The notes under the pieces: generated by a model | What the model was told of the DNA's origin: nothing | Databases searched by the model: none | Seen by the model: only the letters and a program-made list of their open reading frames with translations | Shown here: piece after piece, positions 1-4,700 of the stretch | Layout of the letters: each line of letters begins with the position of its first letter | Position numbering within the stretch: position 1 is the first letter of the stretch | Position numbers and translations under genes: made by a program | Assembly: GCA_934659475.1 (NCBI GenBank) | Contig: CAKUHX010000103.1 | Coordinates: 1-6,135 of the forward strand | Length of the DNA: 6,135 bases | Direction: 5' to 3' | Origin: an uncultured Oscillospiraceae bacterium | GTDB lineage: Bacteria; Bacillota; Clostridia; Oscillospirales; Oscillospiraceae

Positions 1-222
1 CCCGGGAACCCATTTGAAGCCCAACGAAGTGGGTTCAAATGGGAGAGGACGAACAGCGGAATGAGCGAGCTTTCGCCGTCCCGGCGGAAGTGAGAGAGAA
101 GGTGAATTGCCCCGCAGGGGCAAGAGAAGCTGCCCTGGGGCATATGAAGCTTGTGAGGACGAGGGGGCGTGGGGCGCAGCCCCCACACATCTAAAAGGGG
201 TGGGAGGGTGGGATCTTTAATT
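1..222. other. Gene-free, hairpin-rich GC-rich region downstream of the AEC permease gene
   Basis: I see no credible coding region here. The stretch holds a series of short inverted repeats: 9-43 (listed separately); 71-89, stem TTTCGCCG/CGGCGGAA with a 3-base loop and one T-G wobble; 107-123, perfect stem TTGCCCC/GGGGCAA with loop GCA; 127-152, outer stem AAGCT/AGCTT around GCCC/GGGC; and 169-186, stem GTGGGG/CCCCAC. None is followed by a run of T on either strand, so none is a textbook intrinsic terminator. One or more may still mark the 3' end of the permease transcript. The style suggests an extragenic repeat element or structured untranslated RNA, but this is inference; copies elsewhere in the genome cannot be seen from here. 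Confidence 0.5.
9..43. repeat. Inverted repeat (hairpin) with 14-bp stem
   Basis: The left arm CCCATTTGAA-G-CCCA (9-23) pairs with the right arm TGGGTTCAAATGGG (30-43), leaving a single bulged G at 19 and a 6-base loop (ACGAAG, 24-29). The stem is long and nearly perfect. There is no U-run on either side, so it is not a classical rho-independent terminator. It could be part of a repeated extragenic element or an mRNA 3' stabiliser. Confidence 0.6.
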
Positions 223-1167
223 TTATCCCAATACCACCATCAAGACCGGGATCGTGATCACGCACCCCACAGTGGACAGGGTGGCCCCGATGGCGGCATA
301 GCGGTCGTCGGCCCCATAGGCCCCGGCCATGACGGGGGTCTGGCTGACCACGGGCAGGCCGGCCTCCACCGTAAAGACGCTGCGGGCCAGCCCCTGGATG
401 CCGAACACATGGCACAGCACCAGACAGATGGCCGGCGCCGCCACCAGCCGGATCGCCAGCATGGTGGGCAGGCCGCGCATCAGCCGCAGGTTTTTCAGGC
501 CGATCTCATACACCACATAGCCACAGTAGATCAGGGCCATGGGGGACACGGAGTTGGCCAGATAGCCCATGAACCGATCCGCCGTGGCGGGCAGGGGGAT
601 GTCCAGCAGCACCATAAGGATCGCCACGATCACCGCCACGATGGGGGGCTTGCCGAAAAAGCTCTTCAAAAAGCCGGCCGCCGTCACCTTATGGCCCTCC
701 CCCTGGCCGAAGTGGGCGATCATGGTGACCCCCACCATCTGCAGCAGAGTAGTGTTGGCCAGATAGTAGACCATCACATGGGGCACGCACACATCGCCGA
801 ACAGCTGCTGGCACACGGGAAGGCCGATGAACAGGGTGTTGGAGAAGGTGCACATAGCCAGAAACACGCCCCTCTGCTTTCGGGGCAGCTTCAGCAGGGG
901 CAGCAGCACGGCGGCCAGCGCCAGATTGATCCCCACCCCCAGCGCGACGGACAGCAGCATGGGGCCGGCCTGGATCAGCCCCTGATGGTCCAGATTGGTC
1001 ACCAGCCCCCGGATGCACAGACAGGGCACGGCAACGGACATGATGTATTTGCTCAGGAACACCTTCTCCGGCGGCCCCATCCAGCCCTTGCGGCCCATGA
1101 AATAGCCCACGGCCATGATCAGCAGCAGCACAAAGCAGGCGGAAAATGCATTCAGTACAGTCTCCAT
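223..1167 (-). CDS. AEC family transporter (auxin efflux carrier-type permease)
   Basis: Predicted 314-residue integral membrane permease. The length and the alternation of hydrophobic segments over the whole chain (for example residues 8-24, 68-92, 100-118, 130-151, 174-192, 203-222, 236-253, 291-313) fit the roughly 10-helix AEC fold. Family-type motifs are visible: SNTLFIGLPV at 109-118, NSVSPMALIYCG at 205-216, and the C-terminal block with AGLP (269-272), TPVMAGAYGAD (277-287) and a final LSTVGCVITIPVL stretch. AEC bacterial members export or import small carboxylates such as malate or malonate, but the substrate cannot be told from this sequence. The ATG at 1165-1167 is chosen because AGGAG lies 9 bases upstream (1177-1181); a longer in-frame start at 1251 would add a non-membrane Pro-rich leader and run back into the ricT terminator. 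It lies downstream of ricT on the same strand but is separated by a strong terminator, so it is probably transcribed on its own. Family assignment is firm; function is not. Confidence 0.9.
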   Translation of the reverse strand: METVLNAFSACFVLLLIMAVGYFMGRKGWMGPPEKVFLSKYIMSVAVPCLCIRGLVTNLDHQGLIQAGPMLLSVALGVGINLALAAVLLPLLKLPRKQRGVFLAMCTFSNTLFIGLPVCQQLFGDVCVPHVMVYYLANTTLLQMVGVTMIAHFGQGEGHKVTAAGFLKSFFGKPPIVAVIVAILMVLLDIPLPATADRFMGYLANSVSPMALIYCGYVVYEIGLKNLRLMRGLPTMLAIRLVAAPAICLVLCHVFGIQGLARSVFTVEAGLPVVSQTPVMAGAYGADDRYAAIGATLSTVGCVITIPVLMVVLG

Positions 1168-1225
1168 CAGATCGATCTCCTGTTCTTGAAGTGAAAGTGC
1201 GGGGGAGGGGGGGAATGGATCCACA

Positions 1226-1245
1226 GGCGGATGGGGACATCCGCC
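1226..1245. repeat. Perfect 8-bp hairpin upstream of the AEC gene
   Basis: GGCGGATG (1226-1233) and CATCCGCC (1238-1245) pair perfectly around a 4-base loop that reads GGGA on the plus strand (a GNRA-type tetraloop) and TCCC on the minus strand. It sits just past the ricT terminator and about 60 bases before the permease start. It has no T-run, so it may be a leader structure of the permease mRNA or a second stem of the terminator region. No clear promoter hexamers are seen between it and the permease start. Confidence 0.45.
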
Positions 1246-1250
1246 CCACA

Positions 1251-1290
1251 TTCAAAAACACGGCCCCGAACGCGTTCACGTCCGGGGCCG
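1251..1290 (-). terminator. Rho-independent terminator of the holB-ricT unit
   Basis: On the minus strand the stem CGGCCCCG (1283-1290) pairs with CGGGGCCG (1261-1268), and the loop contains the palindrome GAACGCGTTC. The minus strand then continues TGTTTTTGAA (1260-1251), a U-run directly after the stem. It begins about 30 bases past the ricT stop, which is the expected place for an operon end. Confidence 0.8.
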
Positions 1291-1321
1291 GTATTCCGCG
1301 GTCAGTGGTCCGGAAGCGGGC

Positions 1322-2551
1322 TCACTCCTGCCCGCCGGCCCCCTCCGGACGCCGGCCCCCTCCGCCCCGTCTGCGGCGGCGGCGGGGTCTGTGCTCCCCC
1401 TCGCCCTCGGGGCGGGGGGGACGCTCCCCCTCCTGCTCCGGCTTGGGCGGTCTGGGGGGACGGGGAGGGCGGGCGCCCTCGCTCTGGCGGCTCTCCCCCT
1501 CCTGGGGCCGCCCCTCGCCGTGGGAGCGGCCGCTGCGCCTTCTTCTCCGGCGGCGCTCCCCCTCCCCCTGGTCAGGGGCGGGGGCGGGGGCGGACTGCTC
1601 CCCGGGGACGCGGCTCTCATAGGCCGCCAGGGCGGCGGACAGGCTGTCCTCCGGGGTGGGGGCGTCAGTCTCCTCCTGCCGGCGGAGACGGGCCAGCTCC
1701 GACAGGGGGGGCTGCACATAGCCCTCGGGCCGCTTGCCCTTGCCGCTGCGCACCACGCACAGCTCGCAGTTGTGGTAACACTTGGGGCTGTCGGGGTCGG
1801 ACTCCAGCCGCACCTGACAGGTCTGGCGCAGCAGGTTCACGCTGGACACGGTGCCCGCGCCGTCGGGGGTCTCTACAAAGGACTCCTGCTTGGGGGCGCG
1901 GCGCACCAGATCCTCATAGGCCTCCTGCTCATATTTCAGGCAGCACATCAGCCGCCCGCAGGTGCCGGAGATCTTGGTGGGATTCAGACTGAGGTTCTGG
2001 GTCTTGGCCATCTTGATGGACACGGGCTGGAACTCGTCCAGGAACTGGGCGCAGCACAGGGGCCGGCCGCAGATGCCCAGGCCGCCCAGCATCTTCGCCT
2101 CGTCCCGCACGCCGATCTGCCGCAGCTCGATGCGGGCGTGGATGGTGCCGGCCAGATCCTTCACCAGGGCGCGGAAGTCCACCCGCCCGTCGCTGGTGAA
2201 GAAGAACAGGGCCTTGTTCCCCTCGAAGGAGTACTCCGCCTCCACCAGCTTCATGTCCAGCCCGTGCTCCGCGATCTTCTCCTGACAGATCTGGAAGGCC
2301 TTCTTCTCCTTCTCCTTGTTTTTCTCCAGAGTGCGGTCGTCCTCCGCCGTGGCCAGCCGCAGCACGGGGCGCAGGGGCTGCACCACCTGCTCGTCGGGGA
2401 TCTGGGTATTGCTCTGGGCGCACCAGCCGTACTCCACCCCCCGGGAGGTGTCCACGATGACTCCCGCGCCCTCGGCCACCGTCAGGCCCTGGGGATCGAA
2501 ATAGTATTGCTTTCCGCCGCTTTTGAAGCGGACGCCGATGATCTCTGCCAT
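1322..2551 (-). CDS. ricT: RicT/YaaT, PSP1-domain regulator of RNase Y (Ric/Y-complex)
   Basis: 409-residue cytoplasmic protein. In Bacillus subtilis RicT works with RicA and RicF in an Fe-S-carrying complex that directs RNase Y processing of mRNAs and supports sporulation, competence and biofilm formation. Residues 1-275 are the conserved PSP1 part, including the signature cysteine clusters GICGRPLCC (C161, C166, C167) and GTCGRLMCC (C198, C203, C204), plus C258, C262 and C265; such cysteines bind Fe-S clusters in the family. The Bacillus protein ends near residue 275. This one adds about 135 residues of low-complexity tail, rich in Arg, Pro, Glu and Gly, with Arg runs (333-339, 388-395) and an RPPRPPRPPK repeat at 361-370. 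Such a tail could bind RNA or be disordered. The start ATG at 2549-2551 has AAAGGAG 5 bases upstream (2557-2563). The gene follows holB by 27 bases, the usual Firmicutes pairing, and ends before a strong terminator. Confidence 0.93.
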   Translation of the reverse strand: MAEIIGVRFKSGGKQYYFDPQGLTVAEGAGVIVDTSRGVEYGWCAQSNTQIPDEQVVQPLRPVLRLATAEDDRTLEKNKEKEKKAFQICQEKIAEHGLDMKLVEAEYSFEGNKALFFFTSDGRVDFRALVKDLAGTIHARIELRQIGVRDEAKMLGGLGICGRPLCCAQFLDEFQPVSIKMAKTQNLSLNPTKISGTCGRLMCCLKYEQEAYEDLVRRAPKQESFVETPDGAGTVSSVNLLRQTCQVRLESDPDSPKCYHNCELCVVRSGKGKRPEGYVQPPLSELARLRRQEETDAPTPEDSLSAALAAYESRVPGEQSAPAPAPDQGEGERRRRRRRSGRSHGEGRPQEGESRQSEGARPPRPPRPPKPEQEGERPPRPEGEGEHRPRRRRRRGGGGRRPEGAGGQE

Positions 2552-2578
2552 ACGAACTCCTTTACGTTCTTCCAGTCT

Positions 2579-3508
2579 TTATTTGTCCTGAAACATCCCC
2601 GCGCACAGCCAGCCGGCCAGCTGGCCGGGGTTGGCGTTCAGGGCGGCGGCCTGACGCAGCTGCTCCAGCAGCCCGGCCGCCTTCAAAAGGCGCTTCTTGT
2701 CCTGTGCCCCGGCGATGCGGTCGGCCACCACAGCCCGGGTGCGCTCCAGCAGGGGGACTACCCCGTCCTTGGGGGCCTTCTCCAGGGCCATGGACGCCTG
2801 AAACAGCTGCCACTCGCCGCCGCCCTCCAGGGCGTCGGCCAGCAGCAGGGCGCTTTGCTCCAGCTGGCTGTCGCCGCCCTTCAGGTCCTCTATGGCCCGG
2901 CCCAGCACCCCCTGACAGTCCAGGGCGGCCTTTTTCAGCTCGTCCTCCGCCCTGCCGGGGAACAGCTTTTTCAGCTGGGTCAGGCACTCCGCCGGAGCCA
3001 AAGGGGCCAGATCCAGCTGCTCGCACCGGGAGCGCACCGTCTGCAGCAGCCCGCCGCCGTTGTCGGCGATCAGCAGGAAGGCGGCATAGGCCGGGCCCTC
3101 CTCCAGCAGCTTGAGCATGGCGTTCTGGGCGGAGGCGTTCATCTGCTGGGCGTGCTCCAGGATATACACCTTCCGCTGGGCCTCGTTGGGGCGGACATAG
3201 GCGTCAGCCCGGACCGCGCGGACCTGATCCACGGTGATGGGCTTGCCCTCCCCCGGGCCGGTCACCAGAGTGATGTCCGGGTGGATGCCTGCGGCGGCCT
3301 TTTTGCAGTGGGGACACACGCCGCAGGGGCGCCGCCCCTCCGGCCCGGAGCACACCAGCGCCGCCGCCAGCAGCCGGGCCAGGGTGTGCCGCCCGCTGCC
3401 GGCGGGGCCGCACAGGATATAGGCGTGGGACAGACCCCGGCCCTCCTCCTGAGAGGAGAGCTGCTCCTTCAGCCGGCGGTTGCCCGCCAGCGCGCTCCAC
3501 CGATCCAA
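2579..3508 (-). CDS. holB: DNA polymerase III subunit delta' (clamp-loader subunit)
   Basis: 309-residue AAA+-type subunit of the replicative clamp loader, which with delta and tau/gamma opens and loads the beta sliding clamp. In order: the N-terminal Walker A-like loop GPAGSGRHT (34-42), the zinc module C53-x8-C62-x2-C65-x2-C68 with exactly the family's spacing, the central NAMLKLLEE (129-137) segment, and the S160-R161-C162 motif that supplies the arginine finger. The remaining C-terminal half is the helical collar region. The P-loop lysine is replaced by Arg40, in keeping with delta-prime subunits that do not hydrolyse ATP. The start is TTG (3506-3508), supported by a GGGGAGGG ribosome binding site 7-8 bases upstream (3516-3523); no ATG lies in frame in the nearby leader. 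It is first in a unit with ricT. The gene pair fits Firmicutes, but tmk and other usual upstream partners are absent here; a divergent toxin cassette sits there instead. Confidence 0.95.
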   Translation of the reverse strand: MDRWSALAGNRRLKEQLSSQEEGRGLSHAYILCGPAGSGRHTLARLLAAALVCSGPEGRRPCGVCPHCKKAAAGIHPDITLVTGPGEGKPITVDQVRAVRADAYVRPNEAQRKVYILEHAQQMNASAQNAMLKLLEEGPAYAAFLLIADNGGGLLQTVRSRCEQLDLAPLAPAECLTQLKKLFPGRAEDELKKAALDCQGVLGRAIEDLKGGDSQLEQSALLLADALEGGGEWQLFQASMALEKAPKDGVVPLLERTRAVVADRIAGAQDKKRLLKAAGLLEQLRQAAALNANPGQLAGWLCAGMFQDK

Positions 3509-3515
3509 AAAGCAG

Positions 3516-3523
3516 CCCTCCCC
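3516..3523 (-). promoter_or_regulatory. Ribosome binding site supporting the TTG start of holB
   Basis: On the minus strand GGGGAGGG lies 7 bases before the TTG at 3506-3508. No alternative ATG or GTG with a comparable site is seen upstream in frame, and the protein begins at the point where delta-prime proteins normally begin, so this site decides the start. Confidence 0.7.
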
Positions 3524-3529
3524 GCTGAA

Positions 3530-3553
3530 AACAGGCGGCTTGTCCCGCCTGTT
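3530..3553 (-). promoter_or_regulatory. Hairpin in the holB leader, possible weak attenuator
   Basis: A perfect 9-bp inverted repeat, AACAGGCGG (minus strand, 3553-3545) with CCGCCTGTT (3538-3530), has a 6-base loop. On the minus strand the stem runs directly into a short T-stretch (TTTTC). It lies between the proposed promoter and the holB ribosome binding site, so it could act as an attenuator or a 5' mRNA stabiliser. The T-stretch is too short to call a firm terminator. Confidence 0.35.
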
Positions 3554-3568
3554 GGTATCCGATCGTAT

Positions 3569-3574
3569 ATTATA
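3569..3574 (-). promoter_or_regulatory. Probable -10 box of the holB-ricT promoter
   Basis: The minus strand reads TATAAT exactly at this position, in the short AT-rich gap ahead of holB. The -35 position with a 17-base spacer (about 3592-3597) reads TTCCCT, only a partial match to TTGACA. Transcription would start near 3562, giving a leader of about 55 bases that contains the 3530-3553 hairpin. Confidence 0.45.
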
Positions 3575-3604
3575 ACCTATCCCCGGGAAATAGGGAAGGA
3601 TTTT

Positions 3605-3633
3605 TTGATCACACTTTTTCTTTTTAGTAGAAA
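3605..3633 (+). promoter_or_regulatory. Weak candidate promoter of the toxin-immunity cassette
   Basis: TTGATC (3605-3610) and TAGAAA (3628-3633) are separated by 17 bases and each match the sigma-A consensus at four of six positions. The region from 3590 to 3690 is AT-rich and has no gene of its own. It would drive the plus-strand toxin frame, divergent from holB. The match is modest; other AT-rich boxes nearby could serve. Confidence 0.3.
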
Positions 3634-3708
3634 ATACTTAAATTTCAAAAGTTGTACTTCTTCATGCAACCTTTCTTTCATTTTTAAGAATAATAAAGGA
3701 GGTTTGAC

Positions 3709-4065
3709 ATGGATATTATCAAGCGGTATACTTATTTTGATATTGGCGATATTCCAATTACTAAAACTCAATATTCTACTTCCAGCAGAAATTGGGTGCA
3801 GTGGTCGTGTATAGTAACCAGAAACACATGCAGCTACTGCGCCGGTTTACAAGGACACATTTTGTCTCCGAATGATCCAACTATAGTTTGGCCCCCTGTT
3901 CACCCAAATTGCAGATGCCAAGTTATCCCTGTCATTGCATTCCCTGCGGGAACTGCAACAGAAGACGGGAAAAACGGAATAGATCATTTTATATTTGTTT
4001 ATGGTTTTCTTCCCGAATATTATATATCACAAAATGAAGCATATTTACGGGGTTGGCGACCCTGA
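3709..4065 (+). CDS. Truncated toxin fragment: MuF-like Cys/His motif plus start of barnase domain
   Basis: This is the part of the toxin frame that can be translated as it stands, 118 residues. Residues 41-70 hold C41-x2-C44, then P-P-V-H65-P-N-C68-R-C70. This matches the C-terminal metal-binding motif of phage Mu gpF/SPP1 gp7 minor head proteins, which also occurs fused to toxins in phage-encoded polymorphic toxins. Residues 91-116 (LPEYYI at 101-106, GW at 115-116) match the N-terminal helix region of barnase. There is no signal peptide or membrane segment. The start ATG has an ideal AAAGGAGG 6 bases upstream (3695-3702), so the message is probably well translated. The fragment lacks every barnase catalytic residue and should have no RNase activity. 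The N-terminal 40 residues are not recognised. It could be non-functional, or keep a role through the metal-binding motif alone. Confidence 0.7.
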   Translation: MDIIKRYTYFDIGDIPITKTQYSTSSRNWVQWSCIVTRNTCSYCAGLQGHILSPNDPTIVWPPVHPNCRCQVIPVIAFPAGTATEDGKNGIDHFIFVYGFLPEYYISQNEAYLRGWRP

Positions 4066-4282
4066 AAAGGTAATTTAGATCAGATTGCCCCCGGGGCAGT
4101 TATCGGGGGAGATATTTATGAAAATAGAGACGGTCGGCTTCCTGATCCACTTGGTCGAATTTGGTATGAAGCCGATTTTGACTACTCTGGTGGTTACCGT
4201 AATAAACGGCGCATTGTTTTTTCAAATGATGGTCTTATGTTCGTGACCTATGACCACTACTTGACCTTTTCTGAAATATATT

Positions 4283-4288
4283 GGGAGG
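4283..4288 (+). promoter_or_regulatory. Ribosome binding site that sets the barstar start
   Basis: GGGAGG lies inside the end of the toxin frame. It is 6 bases before the ATG at 4295 but directly touches the in-frame ATG at 4289, so 4295 is the better start. Its position within the toxin coding region points to translational coupling of toxin and immunity protein in the intact ancestor. Confidence 0.7.
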
Positions 4289-4294
4289 ATGACT

Positions 4295-4570
4295 ATGACG
4301 ACCTATACCATTGACCTTGATCGGGTCCACAGCCTTTACGAGCTCCACGACCATTTGGAAGAGGTACTTCCCCTGCCTGACTACTATGGCCGGAACATGG
4401 ACGCTCTGTGGGATTCCCTTCACCACTGGTTTGAATTTCCGGATCAGACCACTATTGAGGTTCTGGGCATGGACAGGGTCTCAAAGGATCTGGAGATCCC
4501 CATCAGCCGTCTGAAGGGTGTTCTGGACGATCTGCACACCAGAGATGGTGTTCACGTTGTATACCGCTGA
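4295..4570 (+). CDS. Barstar-family ribonuclease inhibitor (immunity protein)
   Basis: 91-residue cytoplasmic protein, almost the same length as barstar (89-90). Barstar plugs the barnase active site. The binding helix and loop are clearly retained: LPDYYGRNMDALWD at residues 27-40 gives Y30, Y31, G32, N34, D36, W39 and D40. These match barstar Tyr29, Tyr30, Gly31, Asn33, Asp35, Trp38 and Asp39, of which Tyr29, Asp35 and Asp39 are key toxin contacts. The equivalent of barstar Glu76 cannot be placed with certainty in the divergent C-terminal half. The gene overlaps the last 20 bases of the toxin frame. The frame is intact, and its base composition is more balanced than the AT-rich toxin N-terminus. 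It may protect against the cognate toxin from sibling cells or remain simply because the loss of toxin is recent. Confidence 0.93.
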   Translation: MTTYTIDLDRVHSLYELHDHLEEVLPLPDYYGRNMDALWDSLHHWFEFPDQTTIEVLGMDRVSKDLEIPISRLKGVLDDLHTRDGVHVVYR

Positions 4571-4650
4571 AAAAGAAACTCCCAATTCCCCTTTGTGTTC
4601 CTAAAGTATAGGTTAAGGTTGGCTGATGTAGATTTATTCATTAGTAGACA
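4571..4650. other. Short intergenic gap after barstar
   Basis: AT-rich and without a recognisable gene, repeat or hairpin. The plus strand has no T-run terminator directly after barstar; the nearest stem-loop is the one at 4656-4687. Confidence 0.5.
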
Positions 4651-4687
4651 TAAAAAGAGGCTCCCACCGGGATGGATGGGAGCCTCT
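4651..4687 (-). terminator. Strong rho-independent terminator between convergent operons
   Basis: An 11-bp perfect stem, AGAGGCTCCCA (4656-4666) with TGGGAGCCTCT (4677-4687), has a 10-base loop. On the minus strand it is followed by TTTTTA (4656-4651), so it terminates the sigma-factor operon 14 bases after the membrane-protein stop. Read on the plus strand the same stem is followed only by AATTTAGG, so it would be a weaker stop for the barstar transcript. Confidence 0.88.
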
Positions 4688-4700
4688 AATTTAGGCTGCG

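Larger units (their letters stand above)
3709..4314 (+). pseudogene. Barnase-family ribonuclease toxin with MuF-like N-terminus, broken by an in-frame TGA
   Basis: Read through TGA 4063-4065 (codon 119), the frame gives 201 codons with the whole barnase fold: LPEYYI, GW, KGNL, IAPG, IGGDIYENR, WYEADFDY, YRNKRRI, TYDHYLTF. The alignment to Bacillus amyloliquefaciens barnase from its residue 20 to 102 needs no gap. E154, R164, R168 and H183 fall on catalytic Glu73, Arg83, Arg87 and His102, and R140 falls on Arg59. The stop falls on barnase Ser38, so one base change (for example TCA to TGA) explains it; there is no frameshift. Lys27 of barnase is Gln108 here. Barnase-type RNases cleave RNA and kill cells lacking barstar. 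No in-frame ATG with a ribosome binding site follows the stop, so the catalytic part is unlikely to be made alone. TGA ends neighbouring genes (ricT, barstar), so it is a normal stop here. A sequencing error is the main alternative. Confidence 0.85.

Noticed and set aside
1..190. CRISPR array or tRNA/rRNA gene in the left gene-free region
   Set aside because: The hairpins differ in sequence and spacing, no repeated direct unit is present, and no cloverleaf or rRNA motif is seen.
169..1194. Plus-strand 341-codon open frame over the AEC gene
   Set aside because: The product is His/Gln/Gly-rich without family features, has no ribosome binding site, and mirrors the codons of the permease on the other strand.
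3577..3771. Minus-strand 64-codon frame upstream of holB
   Set aside because: It overlaps the toxin start and promoter region, has no recognisable family, and only reflects AT-rich DNA without stops.
1391..3814. Very long plus-strand open frame (807 codons) across ricT and holB
   Set aside because: It lies antisense to two clearly identified genes, its product is low-complexity Leu/Gly/Gln-rich, and long antisense frames are expected in very GC-rich coding DNA.
4063..4109. Selenocysteine recoding of the toxin TGA, given a GC-rich hairpin at 4088-4109
   Set aside because: Barnase enzymes are not selenoproteins and have Ser at this position. The hairpin bases are explained by codons for the conserved IAPG...IGGD stretch, and the spacing from TGA is not clearly that of a bacterial SECIS.
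4289..4291. Alternative ATG for barstar two codons upstream
   Set aside because: It directly touches the ribosome binding site with no spacer; the ATG at 4295 has the proper 6-base distance.
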